From Xiphophorus maculatus (Eukaryota > Chordata > Actinopteri > Cyprinodontiformes > Poeciliidae), in the NCBI RefSeq assembly GCF_002775205.1, contig NC_036456.1, forward strand, positions 20,795,968-20,859,967: 64,000 nucleotides of DNA, given 5' to 3'. Below the pieces are notes generated by a model. The model did no database searches, was not told where the DNA came from, and was given only the letters and a program-made list of their open reading frames with translations. The position numbers and the translations under genes are program-made. Positions 25,301 through 34,631 of this stretch are shown piece after piece. Position 1 is the first letter of the stretch, and every line of letters starts with the position of its first letter.

Positions 25301-28300
25301 CTGCCTTCTTCCTGACGCTGCCTTCTTCCTGACGCTGCCTTCTTCCTGACGCTGCCTTCGTCCTGACACTGCCTTCTTCCTGACGCTGCCTTCTTCCTGA
25401 CGCTGCCTTCGTCCTGACGCTGCCTTCTTCCTGATGCTGCCTACTTCCTGACGCTGCCTTCTTCCTGACTGCCTTCTTCCTGACTGCCTTCTTCCTGACG
25501 CTGCCTTCTTCCTGATGCTGCCTTCGTCCTGACACTGCCTTCTTCCTGACGCTGCCTTCTTCCTGACTGCCTTCTTCCTGACGCTGCCTTCTTCCTGACG
25601 CTGCCTTCGTCCTGACGCTGCCTTCTTCCTGATGCTGCCTACTTCCTGACGCTGCCTTCTTCCTGACTGCCTTCTTCCTGACGCTGCCTTCTTCCTGATG
25701 CTGCCTTCGTCCTGACACTGCCTTCTTCCTGATGCTGCCTTCTTCCTGACTGCCTTCTTCCTGACGCTGCCTTCTTCCTGACTGCCTTCTTCCTGACGCT
25801 GCCTTCGTCCTGACGCTGCCTTCTTCCTGATGCTGCCTTCTTCCTGACGCTGCCTTCTTCCTGACTGCCTTCTTCCTGACTGCCTTCTTCCTGACGCTGC
25901 CTTCTTCCTGATGCTGCCTTCGTCCGGACACTGCCTTCTTCCTGACGCTGCCTTCTTCCTGACGCTGCCTTCGTCCTGACTGCCTTCTTCCTGACTGCCT
26001 TCTTCCTGACGCTGCCTTCTTCCTGACGCTGCCTTCTTCCTGACGCTGCCTTCTTCCTGATGCTGCCTTCTTCCTGACGCTGCCTTCTTCCTGACGCTGC
26101 CTTCTTCCTGACGCTGCCTTCTTCCTGACGCTGCCTTCTTCCTGACGCTGCCTTCGTCCTGACGCTGCCTTCTTCCTGACGCTGCCTTCTTCCTGACGCT
26201 GCCTTCGTCCTGACGCTGCCTTCTTCCTGATGCTGCCTACTTCCTGACGCTGCCTTCTTCCTGACTGCCTTCTTCCTGACTGCCTTCTTCCTGACGCTGC
26301 CTTCTTCCTGATGCTGCCTTCGTCCTGACACTGCCTTCTTCCTGATGCTGCCTTCTTCCTGATGCTGCCTTCTTCCTGATGCTGCCTTCTTCCTGACTGC
26401 CTTCTTCCTGACTGCCTTCTTCCTGACTGCCTTCTTCCTGACGCTGCCTTCTTCCTGATGCTGCCTTCGTCCGGACACTGCCTTCTTCCTGACGCTGCCT
26501 TCTTCCTGACTGCCTTCTTCCTGACGCTGCCTTCGTCCTGACTGCCTTCTTCCTGACGCTGCCTTCTTCCTGACTGCCTTCTTCCTGACTGCCTTCTTCC
26601 TGACGCTGCCTTCTTCCTGACGCTGCCTTCTTCCTGACGCTGCCTTCTTCCTGACGCTGCCTTCTTCCTGACGCTGCCTTCTTCCTGACGCTGCCTTCGT
26701 CCTGACGCTGCCTTCTTCCTGACGCTGCCTTCTTCCTGACGCTGCCTTCTTCCTGACGCTGCCTTCTTCCTGACGCTGCCTTCTTCCTGACTGCCTTCTT
26801 CCTGACTGCCTTCTTCCTGACGCTGCCTTCTTCCTGATGCTGCCTTCGTCCTGACACTGCCTTCTTCCTGATGCTGCCTTCTTCCTGACTGCCTTCTTCC
26901 TGACGCTGCCTTCTTCCTGACTGCCTTCTTCCTGACGCTGCCTTCGTCCTGACGCTGCCTTCTTCCTGACGCTGCCTTCGTCCTGACGCTGCCTTCTTCC
27001 TGACGCTGCCTTCTTCCTGACGCTGCCTTCGTCCTGACGCTGCCTTCTTCCTGACGCTGCCTTCGTCCTGACGCTGCCTTCTTCCTGATGCTGCCTTCTT
27101 CCTGACTGCCTTCTTCCTGACGCTGCCTTCGTCCTGACTGCCTTCTTCCTGACGCTGCCTTCTTCCTGACTGCCTTCTTCCTGACGCTGCCTTCGTCCTG
27201 ACTGCCTTCTTCCTGACGCTGCCTTCGTCCTGACGCTGCCTTCTTCCTGATGCTGCCTTCTTCCTGATGCTGCCATCTTCCTGACGCTGCCTTCGTCCTG
27301 ACGCTGCCTTCTTCCTGATGCTGCCTTCTTCCTGATGCTGCCTTCTTCCTGACTGCCTTCTTCCTGACGCTGCCTTCGTCCTGATGCTGCCTTCTTCCTG
27401 GCTCATGTTACGCTCATTACTTCCCAGAATCACTCAGAGAGTAAAGCTGGTAGGTGTGAAGGACAGCAAGGCTGGAACCAGTCCAACATGTTGGACCTTC
27501 ACCCAGTCAGAGGAAATGTCCTCAGAGCTGCTGCTGTCTGTCCAACTCATCTTGTCCTCTGTTGTCTCTCAGTCCCACAGGTGGAGGTGGAACCAGGGGT
27601 GGAGTCTGTCCTGCTGCCCTGCAGAACCAGAAAGAATCTGCCTGGAGACGTTAGAGTGGAGTGGAGGGACAGAGACGACAAGACGGTCCATGTGTATCAG
27701 AACGGTTCTGATCAGCCTGGAGAACAGAACAGATCCTACAGAACCAGAACCAAGATGGAGGAAGATCCACTGAGAACTGGAGACCTCAGTCTGACTCTGA
27801 GACGACCCACTGACGAAGACAGCAACATCTACACCTGCAGCGTCTCCAAAGGGGACGGAGACATCCTGATGAAGAAACAAGTAAAGCTCCAGGTCAAAGG
27901 TCAGTGGGGTCAAAGGTACCAGTACTGGAGCTAACTTTTGTTTCTGCTCCCCAACTTTTCACTCAAATGTAGAAGTTGCCACTGTGGGATTTTAATTCAT
28001 TAACAGAGGGAGACAGACTGATGAGGTGATGCATGCAGACACAGTGTCCTTTATTCCCTGGGTCAGCAGCAGCAGCTAGCTTGGCCAACGTCAACAATCA
28101 GGACTATAAGACCTTAAAATCCATCAGTTATGCTGCAGGTTTTAAATACATTTAACACAACAGTCTTTAGTGCAATGTGGCAGAATAGTTTTCTAAGAAC
28201 ATTAAGATGAGAATCTTAGATTTTTCCTGCAGCGCCTCCTCATGGTGCTTCTGATAAATGTTTTCTCTGATGTCAGGTCTGTAGCCCTGTTAGCGCCAAG

Positions 28301-31300
28301 ATGTCTGATTATTCTCATGTCCTGCTGTCTGTCTGTCTGTCTGAGCTAAAGAATCAATCTGTACATGAACTCTGGAGAAAACCTGCCGCTGCTGTGAACC
28401 AGTGGAGAGCTCTCTGCTCCTCTCTGGTAACATTTACAGTCAAAGTTACAGATTTTCTCCGATATGGTCTGATGTGCTGCGTTTTATCTCCTCTGCTGCC
28501 AGTGGGATCAGCCTTTGAGAAGAAGTTTCCATAGCAACAGATTGTAAAAACCAGGGTTCAGTCCTTGAATGAGGCGTTCAGCTTGGTCCACATGGGCAGC
28601 TACCCAGGGCGGCATCTTGTGGGGGCAGCATGAGAGGCTAGACCTTCAAGGATTTTACACATTTACACAAGTTTGTCTTGTAAATGAGACAATGAGTTTC
28701 AAGAAATTTCCCAATATAAATACAGGAGTAATAACATTTCTGCCACAGTTAAAGGACCTTTGGTTAAACAAACTTCAGGTCTCAAGTTTTCCAGCTAATC
28801 CTCCATGTTTGGAGAAAATCTTCTTTCTGTCCTGCAGGTTAGGAGAAAAGGCTCCACATGTGAGTCTATGGGTCCCAAAGGTTAAAGGTGGTGCTTCTTG
28901 GTGAACTACATTATATGTAACTTTTGTGATGTTAACAAAGATGTCGTCTCACACTATGAATGCTGGGAGATGTGGTCCAATCAGTGTGTTTGGGTAAATG
29001 GACGTTCGACACAAGTAAGAGTAAAGAAGCATTTAGTAAAATGGCAACTCAAGACCATAACTTCTGATTTAATATTTATAATATCATCAAACAGAAAAAA
29101 AATAAAGTTATGTGAAAATATAATCCTAAATATATATTTGTCTTTCTTCTCTCAGTCTGTCAGGTGGAGGTGAAGGAGGGGGCGGAGTCTGTCCTGCTGC
29201 CGTTCAGAACAACACCTGACCTGCCTGGAGACGCTACAGTGGTGTGGGGACGTATTGATCCAGAGCCAAAAATGATCGTTCACATGTACTACAGCAGTTC
29301 TGATCAGCCTGATGACCAGGATGAGTATTTTAGTACCAGAACCAAGATGGCTGACAACCTGCTGACATCTGGAGACCTCAGTCTGACTCTGAGGCGTCCC
29401 ACAGTGAGAGACAGTGGACAGTACGAGTCCTGTATAGAGAGTGGGCAGATCTGGAGAAAGAAAAAGGTTCTGCTTAAAGTCAAAGGTCAGTTTGTCTCGT
29501 TTTGATTATGTCTTTCTGAACCATAGTTACCTCAGTGGCTAACCCAACAGAAAATAACCCAACAGAAAATAACCCAACCCAAACTAACCCAGCCCAAACC
29601 AAACTAATCCAACCCAAACTAACCCAACCCAAACCAACCCAAACCAAACTAACCCAACCCAAACTAACCCAAACCAACCCAAACCAACCAAAACTAACCC
29701 AATCCAAACTAACCCAACCCAAACTAACCCAAACTAACCCAACCCAAACTAACCCAACCCAAACTAACCCAACCCAAACTAACCCAACCCAAACTAACCC
29801 AACCCAAACTAACCCAATCCAAACTAACCCAACCCAAACTAACCCAAACTAACCCAACCCAAACTAACCCAACCCAAACCAACCCAAACTAACCCAACCC
29901 AACCTAACCCAAACCAAACTAACCCATTACATTAGGTAACAATACTACATGTTAAGATAAAGTACTAGCCTAACTATTAGACAGTCATCTCCGTCCCCAT
30001 AAAACACTCTTTAATATACATAAAAAGACGTTAATTAGACATTAAGATATTAAATATTTGGTATAGTTTAATTTAATGGTTAAGGCATTTATCTATTAAT
30101 TATTAAAACTAAATATATAGAATTTAGCTAGTAGGTTAGCTAGCATTAAGTTTTAAGTCACTATAAATGTCAACTATTATACTGTATCTTTAATAGTATA
30201 TATTACAGATATATACTGTATATATATCAGAGATGTGCGGTCAGGGGGGGCAAGTGAGGTGGAGCCTCACCTGACAAAAGGAAAAATATAATAATAAAAT
30301 AATTTATATTATATTGCTATTTTCACTCTGTGGTTTGTAAGATAAAGTATTTATTTTTCATTTAACTTAACCAATTTTTATGATTTTTTCTTCAAAATCT
30401 GTGAATTTTTGCATTTTGCCATTCAAACACTCAGCAGGTGAAGCAGCAGCAGCAGCTGAGCCTCACCTGGACTGATCAACCTCTGACTAACTGCACTGGC
30501 TGCTATTCTATGAGACCAGGATCCTCCTGTCTGAACACAGCTAATAAAATGGTTAAAAACATTTAATGTCTGAACTGATTGTCCATCATTTAGCTTATAT
30601 ATATAATGTTCAGTGTTTTTGTCACCAGCTGTGTGTGTGACGTGTTTCTGTGCTGAGCAGCATCAGAAACCAGAGAACAGACTGGAGGTGAGGCAGGCAG
30701 GCAGTTCTCTGGCCTCATGGCAGGGGGCGCTCATGATCCCAGACACTGAGACTCCACAGAGTAAGAGACAGTAACAGCGAGCTAGCCATGGAGCTAGTCG
30801 TGGAGCTAGCTGTGGAGTTAGCCGTGGAGCTAGTCGTGGAGCTAGCCGTGGAGCTAGTCGTGGAGTTAGCCGTAGAGCTAGTCGTGGAGTTAGCCGTGGA
30901 GTTAGCCGTGGTGCTAGCCGTGGAGCTAGTCGTAGAGCTAGCCGTGGAGTTAGCCGTGGAGTTAGCTGTAGAGCTAGCCATGGAGTTAGCCGTGGAGTTA
31001 GCTGTAGAGTTAGCCGTGGTGCTAGTTGTGGAGCTAGTTGTACAGTTAGCCGTGGAGTTAGCCGTAGAGCTAGCCGTGGAGTTAGCCGTGGAGTTAGCTG
31101 TAGAGCTAGCCGTGGAGTTAGCCGTGGTGCTATCCGAGCCGTGGAGCTAGCCTTGGTGCTAGCCATACAGTCAAGTGCAGCGATATATTTATAGTTTTCT
31201 CCTCGTACCACAACAATCACTTATTAATAATCACAAAATAAACATTAAACCTAAAACCAAACTACTGAACAGACTGAATGTTTTGCTCTTTGTGGTTTTT

Positions 31301-32341
31301 TGTGGCGTTGTTGTCAGTTGCTATGGCAACAAGTCTGTGCGTAGCTGCGCTGATGGTTTTGAGTTTTACTTTAACGGTTTTTCTCTTTGCTGTTTAGCAT
31401 GAAATTAATATCTACACGTCCAAGTTTGATTAATGAACTGAGTTATTCTGCGGCTGTAGATGTAGAAATAGTAGATTTGTCTTTTTGCCCTCCAGCCTGA
31501 AATTTCCTCATGTAAACAACAACAACATGCAGGGGGTCAATATTTGTAAATGTTTTTATGATTAAGTCAGAACCTCACTGATTTATAATATATATCTTTA
31601 GGTAGATATCTCTCAAAGTACTGTCCAGTAAAAAGTTATAGTTTTTAAGTAATAATAATAATAATAGGGTATTAAGAATTACTAAATAATGAAGGGATAC
31701 TAATTTAAAACAATTAGACAACATATCCAGTACTGAAGACAACCTGTAATTTTTGACAGCCAGTAAATTGAATCAAAATAATTGGTGGTTTTTGTGAAAG
31801 TAACCTGCAGACCAGCTGCGTTCCAGGAAGCATTGGGTCATTTCTGAGTTAAAGTACTTTGACCTTGATGGAAAGTCTCCTGTAGGACATGGAATGACCT
31901 TGAAACAACATTTAGGTCCAGGGAAATAAACCTGGAACTCTGGGATTATAACCTTTATGTAAAGTAAAACTGAATTTATGTTGAGATTACACACTTTATT
32001 ATTTTTTTCCTCAGTAAGTTTTGAAGGATAAAATGGAAATGAATGGAAATAACCAGTAAGTACTGGGAGAGGCCTCCGATGATATGAAAGCAGTTTTTCT
32101 TTTCATGTCAAATATCTATTATTGATTTCTGTTCAGTTCACACAGAGGAACTGAACAGAGGAGGTTCTGTGTGAACTGAGCAGATCGTCTCCAGCTGATT
32201 GGTTGTTTCTGGACTCTTGTCTCTAACTTGTCCTCTGTCTCCTCTGCAGGGACTGTCCCGGTCCAGGACCAGCTGGAGGACATCAGGACCAGACGTGGTT
32301 CTGGTGATCCGACTCCTCTCATGACTGAAGAAGCTGTCTGA
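18299..32341 (+). CDS. V-set immunoglobulin receptor locus (signal exon, six Ig exons, TM exon, tail exon)
   Basis: Exons by frame and splice sites: signal 18299-18341; Ig1 19989-20333; Ig2 20414-20749; membrane exon 21556-21666; Ig3 21832-22158; Ig4 23935-24261; Ig5 27573-27899; Ig6 29156-29485; tail and stop 32250-32341. Every intron is phase 1, so any subset of exons stays in frame. Joining signal-Ig1-Ig2-TM-tail gives exactly 309 codons (308 aa). The Ig exons share LLPC, a GDLSLTL-type strand and YTC, as in teleost butyrophilin/B7-like or MOG-like proteins; I cannot name the orthologue. Expected role: a type I cell-surface receptor or ligand of immune cells. Odd point: the membrane exon lies before four Ig exons, so Ig3-Ig6 are alternative exons, belong to further genes whose ends I cannot see, or are unused duplicates. 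I found no second membrane exon before the tail. Confidence 0.7.
18592..18981 (+). repeat. 28-bp minisatellite, about 14 copies
   Basis: Unit GTTTGGGGGCGGGGCATCAA plus CAGGAAAT/CAGGAAGT, with two copies of 27 bp. It lies in the first intron of the Ig locus. Because 28 is not a multiple of 3 and the unit has no stop codon, all three plus frames are open; these are not proteins. Each unit has a GC box and an AGGAA core. Confidence 0.92.
19124..19378 (+). mobile_element. tRNA-derived SINE (mermaid/DANA-like), with internal (TG)n
   Basis: The A-box-like GGTGCAGTGGGTAG (about 19137-19150) and B-box GGTTCGATTCC (19180-19190) are followed by the conserved body TCTGCATGTTCTCCCTGTGC and CTCCGGTTTCCTCCCA. 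A (TG)n tract (about 19308-19341) and the tail GCCCTGCGATGGACTGGC follow. I recognise this as the widespread fish SINE; it is an intronic insertion in the sense direction. Confidence 0.8.
19989..20333 (+). CDS. Ig1 exon (V-set domain) of the receptor locus
   Basis: 115 codons, acceptor TCCTCAG and donor AGAG/GTGAGC. The strand B cysteine is in SVLLPC, the Trp in VTWTTG, and the strand F motif is DQGTYTC, with a GDFSLTL-like strand E. This is a complete V-type fold. It diverges from Ig3-Ig6 and is more GC-rich. Confidence 0.8.
20414..20749 (+). CDS. Ig2 exon (V-set domain) of the receptor locus
   Basis: 112 codons, acceptor CTCCCCAG and donor CACAG/GTCAGA. Cys in SVVLPC, Trp in [14 protein letters not shown], and DRGRYVC. 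One N-glycosylation site (FQNTS). An extra Cys lies in the middle (DLYCSRT). The intron from Ig1 is only 80 bp. Confidence 0.82.
20857..20918 (+). repeat. Interstitial telomere-like repeat
   Basis: About ten hexamers of mixed TTAGGG and TCAGGG in the intron after Ig2. The run is short and degenerate, as expected for an interstitial site and not a chromosome end. Confidence 0.75.
21321..21386. mobile_element. Possible remnant of a retroelement end
   Basis: CAATCGCAACGTTTCGACTT, then GTCTTCATCAGGCAAAG. I associate the pair 'CGTTTCGAC...CTTCATCAGG' with ends of fish retroelements, possibly Penelope-like. An A-rich stretch precedes it. Weak call from memory. Confidence 0.3.
21556..21666 (+). CDS. 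Transmembrane exon of the receptor locus
   Basis: 37 codons, acceptor CTCTGCAG and donor TCAG/GTGAGT, phase 1 at both ends. It encodes a membrane span ([20 protein letters not shown]) followed by YYFRHYILS. It contains no charged residue inside the span, so no adaptor pairing is suggested. Its position after Ig2 and before Ig3 is the main puzzle of the locus. Confidence 0.75.
21832..22158 (+). CDS. Ig3 exon (V-set domain)
   Basis: 109 codons, acceptor TCCTCCCAG and donor AGAG/GTACAG. Cys in SVLLPC, Trp in [14 protein letters not shown], and GDTYTC. An N-glycosylation site is possible at RNRT. It is the same length as Ig4 and Ig5, so it belongs to the duplicated set. Confidence 0.8.
22493..23438 (+). 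repeat. 15-bp minisatellite, about 63 copies
   Basis: Unit CAGTTCTACATTAAC with variants (TATATCAAC, TATATCATC, TATATCACC). The 15-bp length keeps long open frames on both strands; these are composition artefacts. It lies in the intron between Ig3 and Ig4. Confidence 0.95.
23935..24261 (+). CDS. Ig4 exon (V-set domain)
   Basis: 109 codons, acceptor GTCTCTCAG and donor CACTG/GTGAGT. Cys in SVLLPC, Trp in [15 protein letters not shown], and NTFTC. The intron just upstream (from about 23878) matches that before Ig5, showing that the duplication included flanking sequence. Confidence 0.82.
24476..24645 (+). repeat. 19-bp minisatellite, about 9 copies
   Basis: Unit ATATGTTCAGTTTAATAAA, with some copies reading AATCAA. 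Intronic, between Ig4 and Ig5. Confidence 0.9.
24802..27404 (+). repeat. 2.6-kb minisatellite of 15- and 17-bp units
   Basis: Units GCTGCCTTCTTCCTGAC (17 bp) and TGCCTTCTTCCTGAC (15 bp) are mixed, with recurring CTTCGTCC and GATGC variants. One strand is strongly pyrimidine-rich. Long minus-strand open frames (up to 545 codons) arise because the unit lacks stop codons; they are not genes. It lies in the intron between Ig4 and Ig5. Confidence 0.95.
27573..27899 (+). CDS. Ig5 exon (V-set domain)
   Basis: 109 codons, acceptor GTCTCTCAG and donor AAAG/GTCAGT. Cys in SVLLPC, Trp in [15 protein letters not shown], and NIYTC. Closest relative in the window is Ig4, in both exon and upstream intron. 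N-glycosylation possible at QNGS and QNRS. Confidence 0.82.
29156..29485 (+). CDS. Ig6 exon (V-set-like, lacking the usual disulphide)
   Basis: 110 codons, acceptor TTCTCTCAG and donor AAAG/GTCAGT. It keeps SGDLSLTL and a Trp (VVWGRI), but strand B reads LLPFRT, with Phe in place of Cys. Strand F reads QYESCIES, with Cys one place later than in YTC. The exon is open and well spliced, so I treat it as a real but unusual domain; decay is the alternative. Confidence 0.72.
29535..29935 (+). repeat. CCCAACCCAAACTAA minisatellite
   Basis: A 15-bp unit with 5- and 10-bp length variants, C/A-rich on the plus strand. It resembles but is not the vertebrate telomere repeat. It lies between Ig6 and the tail exon. 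Confidence 0.92.
30230..30480. mobile_element. Probable interspersed repeat fragment
   Basis: Begins AGAGATGTGCGGTCAGGGGG and contains GTGGAGCCTCACCTGAC and, inverted towards its end, TGAGCCTCACCTGGACTG. I recall similar dispersed fish repeats but cannot name the class. Confidence 0.35.
30784..31150 (+). repeat. 12-bp minisatellite GTGGAGTTAGCC
   Basis: About 30 copies with GTGGAGCTAGTC, GTAGAGCTAGCC and similar variants. Open frames on both strands follow from the 12-bp period. Intronic. Confidence 0.93.
32250..32341 (+). CDS. Cytoplasmic tail exon with stop codon
   Basis: Acceptor CTCTGCAG; phase 1 start; reads [19 protein letters not shown], then [10 protein letters not shown] and TGA. 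A short acidic and basic tail ending DPTPLM..., a style I associate with teleost Ig receptors. No tyrosine motif. It fits in frame after the TM exon or any Ig exon. Confidence 0.65.
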
Positions 32342-32741
32342 TCGACATATTGATCATTGACTGTAAATCCATCTGACTTTGGATCAGAGTGAAATCTCAG
32401 GATCTGGCAGGATGAAAACTATTTTTATTTGCTCAGTCTTAGTGGGGATCGGTACCAGGTTGGTGAGGTGTGACCGCTAATCGACCTCTGACCTCTGGTC
32501 ATTCAAATCTCGGTCTGGATTTGGTTGAAGTGAACTCTGGTTTTTACCCAGAATGCCCAGGGCATTCTGGGTAAAAACAACCAAAGCTAAAGTGTTAGCC
32601 TAGCGCTAGCAGCAGAAATGGCTCCTGATCTTCAGCCAAAGACTAAAGAGAAATCCTCCAACACTAAAATCTGACGCCTCCATCTTGTTTCCATCTGGTG
32701 AAACAGGAAGTTGCTCTCAGTGTCTTCAGAGGTTTTTGTGT

Positions 32742-32891
32742 CGTTTCCTTCAGTGGTTCTTGGTGCAGCGCCCCCACAGGCCAGGAGGGGAACAGGTTGG
32801 TTTGACTCAGAACCACAGCAGCTGGAGGTGGAGCAGATGCTCTGGTTCCAGTAGAACCGGGTCGACTGGACCATCAGGAGGGAAACAGCCT
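32742..32891. repeat. Dispersed repeat, copy 1 of 2
   Basis: About 150 bp, with TTCAGTGGTTCTTGGTGCAG and CCAGGAGGGGAACAGGTTGG. Nearly identical to 37428-37577 in the same orientation. It lies in the presumed 3' UTR of the Ig locus. Minus-strand open frames across both copies share residues only because of the repeat. Confidence 0.75.
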
Positions 32892-33242
32892 TGGTTTTGG
32901 AACCCAGCAGTATTTTGTGGTGGATCTGCACCAGGCCCATGTCACAGACTGGTCCTCTGAAAGGACTGATTCAGATTTTTTAGGTGAAGTCACATCTTCA
33001 GAGTGGTGGAGAAACTGAACGGATCCACTGGGCCTGAACAACTATGAGGCCTAAAAAACACAGAAATGTCTCCAGACGTTTTCTGTGTTGTGGGCTGAAC
33101 TCCAGCGGACGGCTGAGTCGCTGCTGATGGGCTGCGAACACACAGCAGATGATCTGAAGATATTATTTTCCAAAAAGTTACTCAAGTAAATGTAACTGAG
33201 TAAATGTAACTAATTACTTCCCAACTTCGTGTTTCATGTACA

Positions 33243-33262
33243 AATAAATGTTTTCCAATAAA
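33243..33262 (+). terminator. Probable poly(A) signals of the Ig receptor locus
   Basis: AATAAA at 33243-33248 and 33257-33262, the second running into an A tract. About 0.9 kb after the tail stop codon, a reasonable 3' UTR length. Confidence 0.4.
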
Positions 33263-33269
33263 AAAAAAA

Positions 33270-34631
33270 AGTTTATGAAATGAAACTCAGAGGAAGATGG
33301 ACACGGTTAGAGGTGGAGGACATGGCAACAAACAGATAACAGGAAATTGTGATTTTCTGATCAGGAACAGAGAAAAGAACATTATTCTACAATATAATAT
33401 CACAAGGAACGTATATTCTTAAATGAAGCGGTACCGCACCAAGTCACTGTTGGCCTTTAATAAACACCAAGAAGAAGAAGAAGCTAATCTGCAGCTCTGT
33501 CCTTTGTTTGCTGTTGGACGTTTTGGACTGGAATCTACCTGGAATCCACCTGGAATCCACCTGGAATCCACCTGGAATCCCCCGGTGGCCCCTGTCAGTC
33601 CCCCGATGCTTTGGAGACATTTTGGTTCATTTCATTGTGGCATGTTTGGCTTTTTGCTGCGGTTCTGATTATTGCTACAATATTTTCTCTGATGTTTATT
33701 TCATGAACTCTAATTGGGCCGAATCTTCCTTTAACACTTGAGGTTCTGCAGTAACTTCTGTTTACAGCCCAGAACCTCCAGCAGCTTTAACCCGCCTGGT
33801 AGAAACGGTAAGGAGAAGCAGAGAACAGAGAGCAGGTGGTACCAGGTGGTACCAGGTGGTACCGGGGCTTTGAGCTGCGTTGCGACTCGCGGTGACAGTC
33901 TCAGTGTCTTATATCAGGATGTCTGATATAAAGACAGATATTCTTTCTATCTGTCGGTGGTTCCGACCCAGACTGCCTGTAGTGAACCGGGCTTTTAGCA
34001 GAATGATGAAGTTAAAGTCAGAAGTTTCTCTGCAGCATTTCTGAGTTTAGTGGTGAGGCGGGTTTTGTCCCACTATTGCAGGACGATTATAAAAATATAA
34101 ATAGAAACAGTTTTTCTAACGTCAACATCAGACCTACGTTTTTATTCACAAACCAGTTAATGAAAATATTGTTGCCCATAATTAGATAGATAGAGGAACA
34201 GATCCTCCTCTTCCTCACCATGGAGTCTGAACAACATGGAGGCTCTGAGAGTCATTATTAGCCTGAGGGCAGCCAGACTAGTTTATTTTACTACATTATT
34301 ATATTTAGAGAAATATTATTGCTGAGGGGAACAAACAGGCCTTCTGACATACAGATTAAAAATTAATTAAAAAATGAAAAAGAAATTTTTGGAAAAAAAA
34401 AAGCCTCAAGCCCCCTTTTACCCCCCTCCCCTCTCGTTCCTGCGTGCAGCAGCCTGATCCGCCATCTTTAATACAAACGAAAACAACAAACAGAACCGAG
34501 CTGAACCATCAGAACCAGGCTGAACCATCATTTCCAAATCACCTTAAATAAAAACGAAGGAACTGGAATAACTTTAAAAATATAATAAACTTTTTAAAAA
34601 GATAAAACTGAAACTTTTCTTGCTTCAAGTG
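33270..34631. other. Intergenic region between two convergent Ig genes
   Basis: The plus-strand locus and the minus-strand receptor converge here. It contains the 11-bp repeat and a short ACCAGGTGGT triplication at about 33836-33860. No exon seen. Confidence 0.5.
33530..33581 (+). repeat. 11-bp tandem repeat CTGGAATCCAC, five copies
   Basis: Short direct repeat in otherwise unremarkable sequence between the Ig locus and the minus-strand receptor gene. Confidence 0.8.

Noticed and set aside
24802-27404. CRISPR-like array
   Set aside because: Repeats are contiguous with no unique spacers, and the genome is vertebrate.
24783-27433. Lys/Arg/Gln-rich minus frames up to 545 codons
   Set aside because: Translation of the 15/17-bp minisatellite; resembles a basic repeat protein but has no start context, flanking gene or conserved end.
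29535-29935. True telomere repeat
   Set aside because: The unit is CCCAACCCAAACTAA, not CCCTAA.
31175-31402. Hydrophobic frame ([12 protein letters not shown]) as the missing second transmembrane exon
   Set aside because: No polypyrimidine tract and acceptor in front, no phase 1 donor, and Cys/Ser-rich sequence after it.
32632-32940. 102-codon minus frame, similar to one at 37355-37708
   Set aside because: Similarity is the shared dispersed repeat; no splice or domain evidence.
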